Shown here: positions 10,363-21,434 of the stretch, one piece after another | How the letters are laid out: the number at the start of each line of letters is the position of its first letter | Position numbering within the stretch: position 1 is the first letter of the stretch | DNA from: Isoetes taiwanensis | Lineage: Eukaryota > Streptophyta > Lycopodiopsida > Isoetales > Isoetaceae | NCBI GenBank assembly: GCA_021234155.1 | Contig: JAJEKV010000102.1 | Span: forward strand, 1,916,456 to 1,980,455 | Direction: 5' to 3' | Length of the DNA: 64,000 bases | Notes under the pieces: generated by a model | What the model was told of the DNA's origin: nothing | The model's database searches: none | The model's input: the letters and a program-made list of their open reading frames with translations, nothing else | Translations under genes and position numbers: made by a program

Positions 10363-12280
10363 AGACGACCCAAGAAGTCAAAATGACGAAAAGCATGTAA
10401 CAATAAGGAATCGGGCAAAAACGGATCACAGAGTAATGCAGCGTAAAGCAAATGCAAGAGGTTAATGGGCTGATAAAGAGCAAAGAAGGAATCGCTATGC
10501 AGAGAATGCAAAGATAGATTGCATAAAATTGCTACAACAATTGCATCAAATCAGCATTTTATATGCCCTAAATGGATGCTACTATCAAAAATGAAACTTT
10601 AGTGCAAAATGCTATATGCAAAGATGCAGAGAAAGAATTTAGTAGCAAGACGAGGCAGAAATGAGACGAGAAATAAACCGAGCAAACTACAAAATGACAC
10701 TGTAAGAAATGCAGATGGGAGTACGGAGGTAAAAAAGAACTAGGCTGAACTGAGTAACTGATAAAATGGAGAACAAGACCTATGGACTCCATCTACTATA
10801 TGAGAGAAAAAGTGTCGCAATAATGATAAGCAAAAAGATGGAGCAATGAGATAAATTGCAAAACAAGATGACTGTAATCGATCAGATGAGATAAATACAG
10901 AAAGGGCTAAGCAGCCATGGTGAAACAAGGATAAAGAAGATCAAGGAGCAAAAGTATGATAAATGGATACCAACAGAGCAAAGGAGTAAGTCTCAAGCAA
11001 CTGGTAAGATGAGAAACGGAGGAGATAAGACAAGCAGTAAAAGAAAAATACATGATTCAAGAGGTTAAAACACAAAACGATAATGTGAATTGGGGCAAAA
11101 GGATATAAACCGTAAATGGCTTCCAAGGCAATCTAAGAGGCTAATGAAGGATAAAGAGCAAAAAGGAATACGGGGAAAAGAGATATGGGGCAAAAGGACT
11201 AAAGAAAATCATGAGGTGATGACTCCAAACAGTGAGATGTGCCAAATGCCTCTAGAAAAGTACAATGCAAGCAAGCCACTAGAAAATGAATCCAAATTCC
11301 CCAACTCCCACTCATGCCAAGCAGAAACCGAATGAACAAGATAAGAGAGACCTAACTGCGAAATGAAATGGGCAAGAGGACACCACCTCAGCCAAGATAG
11401 AAAGAGAGATACTCCCAAAGATGAATACCGTGTGAATTTGAATGTATACACAGATATAAAGGCCTGTGAAGAATGGACTAATAGAAATTTTATGAAAGAG
11501 CAAAGTAAACAACTAGATATCCAACTGTATGGAAAAACTATATGTCAAGAAAAAGGGTGATTAAATCGAGAAACATAACTTTCCCATGCCAAACGACATA
11601 TGTAAATGATGGATCTACCAAATCAACCATGAGTAAAAGACACTCCAACTAAATGCGTTACCAAGATCAAGATCTATAGTGCAAAGGATGTGTAAATAAA
11701 TCCATACGTAATGCAAAGATAGGAATTGTATAGGATCGCTGAGCAATGAATATATAACGAATCTATAAAGCCCAAAGAGATTTTACGAGCAAGAAAGTTA
11801 GAAAAAACAACAAAGAATCAGCATTAGACCCGGGAAGTAAAAAACATACTTCTAACAGAAGTATAGCAAGATGAAAAATTCACAAACAAACTAAATGGTG
11901 CCAGGTAATCCCAAAAGGCAAGGATAACTGATTACTGTATCCCCTTCTAAGGCAGGAAAGACAAAATGTACTGGAAAGAAGTGTGCGGCTTAAGCTGTGA
12001 TGCATGACGAACACCTGAGGCCAAAGATGCAAAATGGAGGATGCCGCAATCGCCATGAACGTACCACCCAGTAAGGGAATGTAAAAACTGAGACATGAAA
12101 AAATGCAAATAACTCAAAATGAGGTTGGGTTGCACTTGGGATGGATCTGAAAAGGGGAGATCTTCAGAGGTGTGTATGGATCCTGGGGATGCAGGTGAGG
12201 AAGCCTAACTCCTCGTGAACTGATCTAATTAAGCAAATAAGGCTTCCATAATCTGGCAAAATAGGTAGCTGTGCTTAGCC

Positions 12281-12432
12281 GATAGGATCGTAGACTAAGG
12301 CAGAAAACAAGAGAAATAAGATAGGGATCCGTAACTGATCCATCAAAATAAATAGGCCCAGACCGCAAAGTAGGGCGCAAAATGCAGCTGATAGGATCTA
12401 GACTAAGGCAGAAACAGAAACAAGATAGGATC
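12281..12432 (+). repeat. Short direct repeat around 'gataggatc..agactaaggcagaaa'
   Basis: Two units, 12281-12330 and 12390-12432, share gataggatc, agactaaggcagaaa and a second ataggatc. They lie about 110 bases apart in the purine-rich tract. Confidence 0.6.
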
Positions 12433-13445
12433 TGAGAAAATATATGAGAAACTGGAATGCGTTGACCCTCAAGAATCGAATAAATCAAAAACAGGAAACA
12501 CCGGAAAGAGAGAGAAGCAAACGATCAAACTAAGGGCAGTAAAGAGCTTAAAGATATGGCAAGGAGGGAATTCCAAAAGAAAAACCAAAGTAACTAAAGC
12601 TAAATATCTAGGAAAACCATTTGGAAACCAGAATGGTCGAAGCAAACGACCAAAACGGAAGAACTGATCAATCAAACTCTACTTAAACGTAGCCCAAACA
12701 CACAATGTAAAAAGAACATACCACCCATCGTAATAAACTAATTTTGAAAAGCTGAAGAACTCGAAAAGATATACCTTAAAAGCAATCGCGCAAAAAGGTA
12801 ACTTAGGTGGTGAGAATAGCCCAAAGGTCAGATGGAGAAATTCCGTGAGAAAGAATAGAAAAAGGAGCCAAGAACGCCGATGACTGAAAAGGAAGAAATG
12901 AAGTTGTATAGCTGAGAGCAGGAAGCGCCCCTATCTGAATGCGTCGGCTCCCATTGCTATCATACAGAACCTGGCATTGTAGAGCCCGCCCAATGCTATT
13001 GAGCCAAGCAATCCTTTTGAATCGGTCGATGGTGCAAAAACTTACCTGACTGGTCAACAAATAAATTAAGATGGATAGATTTCAAAAGACTTATTCATCC
13101 GAAGACGCCGCTTGAATCGGATCTACAAGGATCGTCCGGTGGTTCGGCATGTTATCAACGAGCTTTAAAATGGATCAACTTATTACAGTAGACCGCAAGA
13201 AGCGTGCTGTTTGTCTGGGATAATTGAAATATTATTTTGATGGTTCTAAAAATTTCATCAATGATATATATTAAAAGTTCCGTTGGAATTTTGAACTAAG
13301 GAATACGTAAATCAAGCAAAAGAAATCCCTTTGCTAGTACCTCCGAAAATAATGAATATCTGTAATTATGTCTGAAGTTTGATCATTCCTCGCTTATGTT
13401 AATGAATATCATTACTCAAATATTTACAAAATTGAAAAAAATCAT

Positions 13446-13460
13446 TTACTAAATTATTAA
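13446..13460 (+). repeat. Left target-site duplication, LINE copy 2
   Basis: TTACTAAATTATTAA, identical to the 15-mers at 5060-5074, 6235-6249 and 14906-14920. The next bases are seven Ts, the short poly-A of the antisense LINE. Confidence 0.85.
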
Positions 13461-14905
13461 TTTTTTTGAAGGACGTGAACTCTTTTGCATTGATACAAGA
13501 ATAAGGGCGCACAGGAAAGGCTCCGACAAGAATAAAACTCAGTGGATAATACCAATCTAGGTACAAGTACCTGCCTATGCATAGTTAATAATCAGAATAC
13601 CAAATTATCTCTTTTTATCATCGTACTAGAGATGGAAATAATCTATAAGCTTTAGTAGTGATTCTCTGGCCGGTACAGAATAGCTGTACCAAGCACCGTA
13701 GATGTGTGCACCTTGAAATACACAAACGCCTCTACCAAAGAGCAGGGACCCTCACAAAATCCAACTAGAAGGCAAAGATGGAAATGCCCGCTTACGGCCC
13801 GGCCAAACAAGGGATAAAGTGCACGAGGATCTCCTTTTGGCTAGTGAGAGACACTGGAAAAGAGGAAATAACCATGCCTAAAATGTCAGAATAGATCGCC
13901 AAGTAATAGAAGAAGAAGAATCTAATAGGTTTCTAAATAATGCTACTACAGAGGCAACGATTTGAGACTTAGGTTCACGGTGGAACAAAGATATCTAATT
14001 CGAATACATCTATGGAGAATTTGCCATCATCGCAACATCGAGCACTTTAGGTGATAATTTATCCTGATGTCCATAACCAAACACTTTTCCAATCGAGGTA
14101 ATATTACGCCGCTCTTTTCCATGTCCAAGTCAAGCAAAATGTGAGTTCATCGATTCCTCTTGGCAAGTGCAAATGCCTGATCCGGGTATGTTGGCTTATA
14201 ATCTATTATTTGCTATACTCAACTGATTAGGTCCTTGAGAAGACATGGAAGAAGAATTTAATCCAATTCAACTAAATGCATCATCTTTTAATGGATCTAT
14301 GGTATGCAGTACAGATTGTTATGCTTGTATCCGCTTATATATGATTTAACATTGCTTATTTATTCATATTTGTAGAGGATCCATCATGGTTGAGGAACCT
14401 AAGATGCCGTGAGGCCTACAACGCAAAAAGCAAATTGTGACGGAAGAAATAAACTTTTTGGGGCTTAACACGTGCATCACATATCCAAGATTGTATATCA
14501 TCAACTTGTACGTTGTGCACAATGATAGCAAAAATCAGCCACGCCCAGATTTGCCGCATCCCATCCAGAGAATGTAAATCCGGCCCTCAAGAGCCTCCTA
14601 AGGACTCAAAGAGCGACTAGAGAATTATACCGCCTGGCAATCGCGGAAACCCTAGCCAGCCGCTTAATGCCACTGGGTTCCTGGATGTACAGGCACATAA
14701 AGGCTGACTGCGCGCGACCTGTACAGCCACCATTTACATTGATAATGAAGCACAAGCTTGGGATTACTACAAGTAATAAAGACTCACCGTAGATCCAAGA
14801 AGCTGTACAGCCCTTTAAGGAATGGGAAGCATTTGGATATGGATGCAAGAGGGTACAACAAGGTCCATGTGGGAGACTAGGCTCTAGATGTCTTGTGAAA
14901 GAGGA
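13461..14905 (-). mobile_element. Antisense LINE in copia LTR, copy 2, with a 0.3-kb extra insertion
   Basis: This is the counterpart of 5075-6234. It keeps recognisable segments of the LINE C-terminus (for example the minus-strand frame 14848-14606, which parallels HPYPNAS and LKG of copy 1), but the zf-RVT frame is destroyed by indels. It is about 285 bp longer than copy 1, mainly because of an extra segment at about 14092-14386. Confidence 0.75.
14092..14386. other. About 0.3-kb segment unique to LINE copy 2
   Basis: In copy 1 'acacttttcca' is followed almost directly by 'tggttgaggaacct'. In copy 2 about 295 bases separate the same two words. The extra segment holds a short frame beginning MEEEFNPIQLNASSFNGS (from 14244) and ends in a pyrimidine-poor 'tttgtag'. 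I do not recognise it. It may be a small non-autonomous insertion or a piece lost from copy 1. Confidence 0.5.
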
Positions 14906-14920
14906 TTACTAAATTATTAA
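14906..14920 (+). repeat. Right target-site duplication, LINE copy 2
   Basis: Exact TTACTAAATTATTAA, 12 bases before the degenerate primer-binding site. Confidence 0.85.
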
Positions 14921-14931
14921 TTATTTTATAT

Positions 14932-14942
14932 TGTATCAGAGT
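14932..14942 (+). promoter_or_regulatory. Degenerate primer-binding site (copia copy 2)
   Basis: TGTATCAGAGT: the copy 1 site with one G deleted. Its position after the LTR end is preserved. Confidence 0.8.
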
Positions 14943-14949
14943 AGGCTAC

Positions 14950-15835
14950 TTTGTCAGAGATGCAGGTGTTGACTTGGTAGTGTGGCTTTTGAAGGTAAAT
15001 TGAGGTTCAAGGGGATTACCCTGGATTCCAAGTTTGGAAAGAAAAGATGAACATGCCTACAGGTTGGAAGATCCGTGGGTGCTTGATTGAAAGAAAAGAA
15101 ATGAATGAGATTCAAGAATCCATTAGCCTATTAGAGGAACCGTGAAGCACAAGTGTTGCTGATGCCGGAGTTGTGGGATCTCCTCAAAGGAACAACTCCT
15201 GTAAGAAAACAACAAATGAAGTATATTCTTTGATATCCGAAGCGCATAAGATAAGCAGCATGCCAAGGATGGAAGCATAAGTGTATAATAATGAGGAAAG
15301 TGGTGCCCCATCATAGTTTTGAAACTACGTATGTACCCTAAGTTAATGTGGGGAGTATATGCTTACTTAATTTGATGGAGAAATCCTCTCTAAATTGATG
15401 TACTAGAGAAATGAACTGAGGATAAGCTATTACAGTTCAAATCAACTCAAATAAGGCAAAAGTGATTTGATAAGAGGGCGCAATTCAAGTATATACTTGG
15501 TTGCTGGCAAAAGAGAGGCACTTAATAAGTGGGAAATACAAGGAGATAATCTTGACCCTACAGAAGCTGCACCACTATGGTAATTGTACAAATTGCCTTA
15601 GTCTAAACTAAAGAGATACAAGTTGCTGCGAGATAGAGGCCACACTTGCCCACACACCCAAAGTGCACAAGGATCAAATTCAAGGAAGAGGCAGAGAGAA
15701 AGGGAGCAATTGTGCCAGAGGCAGTGGCAAAAGGAAGAGGTAAGAAGGTAAACTTTAACAAATGTAAGGCAGAGAAGGTACCTTGAGTGTTAAGAGATAT
15801 AAATGAAGATGTTGAGGTGAAAATCAAGCCCTAAT
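14950..15835 (+). pseudogene. gag: Copia gag relic, copy 2
   Basis: It aligns with 6289-7184 along its whole length: 'ttccaagtttggaaagaaaa', 'gaggaaccgtgaagcacaagtgttgctgatgc' and the G/R-rich 'ggaagaggcagagaga' are shared. The zinc-knuckle region survives only as fragments (about 15630-15660) and no frame longer than about 60 codons remains. After it the sequence parallels the LLDSG protease start of copy 1 with the motif mutated (15860-15890), then continues about 240 bases without recognisable domains. Confidence 0.7.
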
Positions 15836-15900
15836 AGTTTGAAATAAAGAAATTACGATGATCTTCTTATTTTGGGATTATTCCTAAAACCCATGGTATG

Positions 15901-16200
15901 TTCAAGTTCTATGCCAGTTATCAACAAGAAGGACATTCAAGGATGCAAACTTTAAGATCGAAGATGGAGTGCCTGAATCTATGATTTAAATGCCGGAAAT
16001 GTTTGTAAATAACAAGATCGCAGATTCAATCTTAGAGCAGATCCTCTGCAATGTAAATCCGAATGTCCTCTTCCTAAACATCCTAAAGCAGTATGTCAAG
16101 ATCTGCCAGGGGTGTAATTTAGAGGAATCCAGCAAGTAGCCATGAGCTCTTGGCTCTTTTCGCTACTTATGGAAAAGATTATCAAAGTATATTTTAGATT
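15901..16200. other. Tail of copia copy 2, not assignable
   Basis: This continues the copia internal region beyond the break in copy 1. I see no protease, integrase or RT motif and no 3' LTR. Confidence 0.35.
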
Positions 16201-19200
16201 ATTAAACTCCACAATTCCTTTTGTTCTTGAGCACCTTCTTCTTAATTGCTTTTGTATGTACCATTTCCTTCCTAATTGTTTAAAGTGCTTCTTCGTTCAG
16301 GTCTAGATATTGGGAGAACTCCTAGTCTTCATATTCAGCTACCTCATCATCCCATTCCATTTCTAGTGCTATTGAGTCTCTATTTCTCCCTCATAGAACA
16401 TCATCATACATACTTAAATTAGTAAGATAAAAATCAAAAGTACCATGGAATCTACTAAACTTATCCCATGTGATCATCGGCAATTCTTCCCCTTTAGCCA
16501 ATTTGTGTGCCACGCAGAATCTAATGCTATTTCAAAGCAAATTCTTCTTAATCCAGGTCAAAGATGGATTCTTTTCCCATTTGAACCTACCAGTGTTTTT
16601 CCAAAGAATCCAATTGGCAATTGTTCTGGGTAATATTCTCGGGACTCAAGCTATCGGCCCAGAACGCAGAAGCATATTATCTCCTCGAGATAGGACCCCA
16701 AATTTGACATCCGCGCGATCCAACCTATGTGGGACTCCCGTAATCCTTTGGATATGAAAACGTGATCTGGAAGTTCCTCTGACTACAACTAAGAGGCTTA
16801 ATGGTGAAATCGAGTTATCATATCTTGCATTCCTAATACAATATAAACTTTGTGCAGAGCTACGAAGGTTTTCTAATTTGTAGCAAAGATATATTTTCCA
16901 AAATTTCTAGATATTAACTTTAGCCAACCTTTTCATCATAATGCTATAGAGTTCACTCCTTTAGAAGGTTTGTATAAATGATATTTTTATATATTTCCTT
17001 TCAATGGTATATTTTTTACTATATTCAAGTCCATTGATTGAATTATACCAAGTATCCTGTCAGTAACCTTCCATAATCTAGTTAAATATTTCATCCACTC
17101 TGTGATCCTTAGTAATTTCTGCCACTTTCTTCCAAGTTTTCCACCTATTCTCAATTCTTAGATCACTCAAATCTTTTTGATACCTACTATGCATGTAATA
17201 TATTTTTGAGGGTGTTTAAGAGTGCCACATCTCTAAGCATCTACTGAGGAACTGATGCTAGAAATACGTATTTTTACATTCAGGCATCAATTTCTGTGGC
17301 TTGTAGCACAAATCAAATCCTACTTCATTCCAAGCTTCCATATTCTTCTCATTAGTTTTAGATGTATCTGAGCCTGCTTTAATCATAAAGAAAGCTAAAT
17401 CAGAAGCTGGTGCTTTTATAATAGGGACTCCGCTAACTATCTCGTGAATTTTCAATCCACATTTGATTTATATAAGGCCGATGGTTTTGGATCAGAATAG
17501 CTTCCAAATTATTTTTTGCAGCTAATACCTTATTTGGAAATAAATAAATCTTTTATATCCTTAACTTCCTTTTTCTTATCCTTAATTAAGTCCACTACTA
17601 CTTTATGCAGCCTCCTTTTCCATATGTTCTATAAAGAAGTCTCAATCTTATTATAGAGCCTTTATCTCCAAATACTAATTGCTGAGGATGAAGTATATAT
17701 GCATCGCAAAATATCAGATTTGTAATTCTACCTCATAGAAATAAAGTAGAAAGGTGATACATGTTAAATTTCGCTTGATTTAGGTAATTTGCGGTTCCTA
17801 CACCCTGTAGATTTTTATTTAGGCTGTGTTGAATTCTGCAAAATGGTAAATTAGCGCATTTCTCATTCCGTGACTTAATCCTCAGAAGTTATCCTCCCTG
17901 AGTGTCTGTAATTGAGGCTGTACTTTTCTTTCTGCTTCAAAGTAACCCTGAATCCCACACAGTTAATAATTGGGTATTTAAAATTCTCCGTGACTTTATT
18001 CCATACTTGAGAAAAATAAAATGTCAATAAAGTATTGTACAGTTAGTAAAAGGTACTTGGCTTTCCCGCATTCCAAAGTAGTAATTTTACCTTGTTTGAG
18101 CCATCCCGTGTAAATAATCTCAAATAATGCCAATAAAAGATATGAGTTTAATGGGCATCCTTTCACCAAAGAAATTACATGGTTTAGTTAGACATCCACA
18201 TACTAAAGCTTCAAGATGCTGTACGTAAATTTCAAACTCCATTTCTGATAAACACCTTCTTATGAATCCGCAAAGTATAGTCCTTCCAAAACCTGCCAAT
18301 CGATGTAGCCAGCAGCCCTTGAAAACTGCTCACAATACCCCCACTGATAATCTATTCCAACAATCCTCACTACCGCATACCTTCTCCCAAGATATTTCCT
18401 TTGTTGCAAAAAAGTTGTTTGACAGGGGCCAATGAGTTTGTGGTGAAGGCGACATGGTTTCCACCCATTTTGCAAGCAAGAATCTTGGACCTAATTTTAT
18501 ATGCGTTGTATTTGTTAACGAAATAGGTTCTCAAATTAGCTACAATTGTACTGATTTTCTTACTTTAGAATCAATATGGTGTCCAGCATTGATAGCAGGA
18601 TCACCCTCAGCTTCCCCAAGCCCCTGATAAACGTGATATCATCTTTTAAGAACATCCCAAAATTCTTCTATAAAATTCAAAGTTGAAAGCCATCCAAAAT
18701 TGGACTTTTACCTTTTACTACATAGATCTAATTGTCTCCTACATTCTTTCTCATCTGGAATTTCGTAGATTAGTATTCTGTGTCCTTGAATCAGCTCCAA
18801 AGGCTCCAAACTTTGTTCCGTCTCGGTGAATTCAAATATTTTAATACTATATTCCATATGAAAGAAATCCTCACCTCTTGGCCGCCACCATAGTGCGGCA
18901 CCTGCTGCCATTTTGACTTGAACAGTACTATACTAACCATTCTCAGTTTAGTCAGTTTCTAAAAGAATAGCTTTCTGAATTCCTTTTATACATTACATTT
19001 GTATATTTACTCTGTTCTTGATTGCTAAAGCTTCTGGCCCCATTTCAACAATTTCACTTTCCTTTCCACTTTTCTCTCCTGTTAAGCGTGTGTAAGCTGT
19101 CATTGGCTTTTATCCAAAAATAATTTACTTCTTACATCCTTCATTTTGTATACAAGTCTCTTGCTTTTCTTTCCCTTCTCTTCATTGCTCAATCTTTTCC

Positions 19201-20620
19201 CATTTTTAATCCAATTTTTATTTTCTATTTTTGTATTAAGGATTTCATGGATTCGCTAATCTGTGACTAAGATGTGAAAAGAAAAGTTTGAATTCGGCTA
19301 CAAAGAGTTTATTATTTAATGCATCAAGATGAACTTAAAATGGAGTGTTCAAACTACCTTTTTATTTGAATCCCTTGAAGTGACTGGGTGGATAATGATG
19401 AGAAATTGAGTTGGCGCATGTCTCCAAGATTACATCATCCCATGTGATTAGATTTTTAGCTGCAGATGTAGAATCCTCCAGCCAAGCAATAGGTCCTTCT
19501 CTTTCTTTTCTCTTTATGCTACCCAAGAGAACTTGTATTGGATGAGGAGGGTGGAATATAAGAGAATATTTCATCAAGGCCTTCCAAAATTCGCCTTCCT
19601 TTCAGCGCCATAATCTTTTACCTACTCATCCTATAGTAGGGAGTATTGTTGAAATCACTATCAAATCAATTATTTGTATATTTTTTGTTTGAATCCAATG
19701 TAAAATTCATGCCACTCGTTTTTCACTAGTTTCAGATGCATATTAGAGTCAATATCTCTTTTCCTTTTTGTAAGATCACATACCCATTCCATTGATGTTT
19801 TAAATTTTTCAACATGAAAAATTCCTTTACTCAAATTCATATGTATTCCTCCTTTGGTACTATCTCAAGTAAATTGTCCAAACTTAGCCAATCTAAGCAA
19901 TATCTATTCACCTAATTTAGATGTCCTGTAAAATTGGTGTCTATGTCTCTCTGCATCAAAATTATTATATCGCCCTCAGAGCAATCAGCCTTTTCCTTTG
20001 GTTATGGCCTTTATCCTTCCTCCTATGTTCCAAATAAATCTTCTGCCGGATACTTTTTCCTAATCTGCATCAGTTTAATGTAGGGCTATTTTTTATATGA
20101 AAAGTGACTTTCTTCGCTCTTTTTGGTGGTAGCGGAGGGGTGTGGAATTTCCTCTCATTTTGAACTTCACAAGGGCTTTATAGAAATCAAATCCTGGCTC
20201 CTGTGATGGTTTTATAAGCATATCCGTCTATGGATCACCTATTGGTCTATTGCTATTGTCAATTCCTGTGCAATCGACTTACAGAATCTTGCTGAATTTG
20301 TATCTCTTCCTTACATAAAATTTCAGCTATCTTCTACAACTTAAAATGTCTTCTTCATATAGAGATCTAGTAAAAACTTGAAGTTTACCTTTGTCCTTTG
20401 CGTTGTGTCAGGGGATAGGTTCTCAAGCAGGAGTTTCCGAACAACCTCTTCCCTACTCCATCTTCATTAAACCTTCCTGCTGTTCACATCCAGATTTGTA
20501 GCAGCAAAGTTTCTGCCTCCATCAATTCCTAGTAAGATATCATACATCTCCTGCCTGGCTACATCAATATTATTAGGAATTAAAGGCCTCACCTACTGCT
20601 TACACTTATTTCCAACTCGA
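16200..20620 (-). pseudogene. Eroded L1-type LINE ORF2 (endonuclease to C-terminus)
   Basis: The plus strand is T-rich and coding-like residues appear only on the minus strand. Reading from high to low coordinates, the frames near 18700-18550 give LEPLELIQG, then FEFYR and LKDDI, resembling the region before the L1 RT. Next come NAYKIRSKILACKM and DWQVLEGLYF (18530-18260), matching 'YKI.aK.la' and 'D...W..L'. KGCPLNSYLLLALFEII (about 18160-18110) matches the 'rQG.PLSPyLF' block, and FIDILFFS occupies the place of YADD-x-L-x-F. No frame exceeds about 80 codons. Frames at 19362-19577 and 17258-17455 probably belong to the same relic but lack diagnostic motifs. Exact ends are not visible. Confidence 0.55.
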
Positions 20621-20960
20621 GGTAGGTTATAGGTGTTGAGGATATCACTGACTCCACACTCTGTCTCAGTATAGAGGACCCGCCGCCTCACACCCTAAAA
20701 AGTGTGACTGTACCCTGCATAAATCCTCGACTGTGGTTGTTGTTCGCGATGGCATAGTAGTGGTTTAACCCACGTGACCTACAACCCATGGTAGAGATCC
20801 TGGAAGGGGTGGTAGCAAGAGAACTCATCCCCAAGTAATTTGTAGGCTTGAGCCACCTCTACATCTGTCCCTGGTAAGTAAATGAGGAAGCCTTTGGGCC
20901 GACGGATGATGAAACTAGCGGTGACTCCTCAATTTGGCCAAGTTAACTCGCGTTAGAACA
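20621..20960. other. Spacer left of the 10.8-kb LTR element
   Basis: No recognisable content. The five bases before the LTR at 20961 (gaaca) do not match those after the right LTR (tttca), so no target-site duplication is visible. Confidence 0.4.
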
Positions 20961-21413
20961 TGTTAAGATACATGGGGTAAAGTAAGCATCCCAAGGCCTC
21001 CCCTGCATGACTATCTTATGCATACAATGTACTCAAAGCCGCTTCACATCCCTACAATACCACGGGTCAGGTAGCCATCAAAGGCCCAAGAAAAGACTAC
21101 AGCAAGTACTCACGCAGCTTCAAAGCTCATGGGTGGGCCGCTGGGAATAAGAGGCGCCATTGCATAAGTGACGTGCCCGCCACCGTACAAGGATTCTAGG
21201 GTAACACTCTGGCGAGGCACTTTAACATTCCTCAGAATAGGCCTCCTTCCGTGAGTCGTGTACGATCGTACCAGAGTGTCTATATTGGGCCAAAGGCTAC
21301 TGTAATTATATATATATATGAGTAGAGCTTACAAGAGTTTCTTCTAGATGAGTTTTGAGTCTTGTCTCCTTTCTAGTTTTTCTCTCTATTGCAAGATTAA
21401 GTGTGTATGTTCA
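20961..21413 (+). repeat. 5' LTR of the 10.8-kb gypsy element
   Basis: It shares with the 3' LTR the words 'atgcatacaa', 'aaagaaaagacta', 'cagagtgtctatattgg', 'tatatatgagtagagctta' and 'agatgagttttgagtcttgtctcctttc'. An AT-dinucleotide run at 21307-21320 expands its TATA-like region relative to the 3' copy, which partly explains why it is longer (453 versus 390 bp). Confidence 0.85.
21306..21332 (+). promoter_or_regulatory. TATA-like element in the 5' LTR
   Basis: 'tatatatatatatgagtagagctta' is conserved in the 3' LTR as 'tatatatgagtagagctta' (31664-31677). Conservation between LTRs at this position fits a core promoter, though transcription cannot be shown from sequence. Confidence 0.4.
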
Positions 21414-21434
21414 TCATTGATATCACATGAAGCT
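21414..21434 (+). promoter_or_regulatory. Probable decayed primer-binding site
   Basis: TCATTGATATCACATGAAGC follows the LTR end. ATTGATATCACATG differs from the plant initiator-Met type ATTGGTATCAGAGC at a few positions. This is a likely but not certain assignment; another tRNA could have been used. Confidence 0.4.

Larger units (their letters stand above)
9660..12900 (+). other. Long purine-skewed tract (A+G rich on plus strand)
   Basis: For about 3 kb the plus strand is dominated by A and G, with words such as 'caaaatg', 'gagaaa' and 'agcaaa' recurring without a fixed period. The minus-strand frames across it are therefore rich in Phe, Ser and Leu and are not credible genes. I found no protein motif in either strand. 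Confidence 0.6.
8592..12977. mobile_element. 4.4-kb insertion between repeat R2 and copia LTR copy 2, identity unknown
   Basis: Comparison with unit 1 shows that these bases are absent there, so they were inserted (or survived) only in unit 2. Near the left end GGTCCTATGATAC (8600-8612) is an imperfect inverted match of GCTATCATACAGAACC (12956-12971). No transposase, reverse transcriptase or LTR pair was recognised inside. The left kilobase (8610-9650) is of mixed composition; the rest is strongly purine-rich on the plus strand. It could be a non-autonomous element, part of an LTR element with uncharacterised internal DNA, or a complex rearrangement. Confidence 0.45.
12978..14930 (+). repeat. 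Copia 5' LTR, copy 2, interrupted by the same LINE
   Basis: TG at 12978-12979. The LTR runs to about 14930, where the sequence ends TTATTTTATA with the terminal CA lost. The LINE and one 15-bp duplication occupy 13461-14920. Confidence 0.75.
12978..15900 (+). mobile_element. Ty1/copia-type element, 5' part (copy 2)
   Basis: Second copy of the 4600-7232 fragment in the same order: LTR from TGTAGAGCCCGCCC at 12978, the same antisense LINE in the LTR, a primer-binding site, and gag with G/R-rich tail. It continues past the point where copy 1 breaks off (around 'cccatggtatgttcaag' at 15889-15905). It is more degraded than copy 1, with many one- to three-base indels. No pol motif was recognised beyond 15900. 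Confidence 0.75.

Noticed and set aside
10109-10465. Lys/Gly-rich 118-codon plus-strand frame that could look like a basic nuclear protein
   Set aside because: It is a direct translation of the hexanucleotide microsatellite.
9926-10483. 185-codon minus-strand frame, the longest in the window
   Set aside because: It consists of Phe/Ser/Pro/Leu repeats that are the complement of the AAAAGG microsatellite and purine-rich flank. It has no domain.
16200-20620. Considered as an endogenous viral insertion because of long Lys/Trp-rich minus-strand frames
   Set aside because: The order YKI..K, W..LEGLY, GCPL..YLL and FID.LFF fits an L1 reverse transcriptase better, and no viral motif was found.
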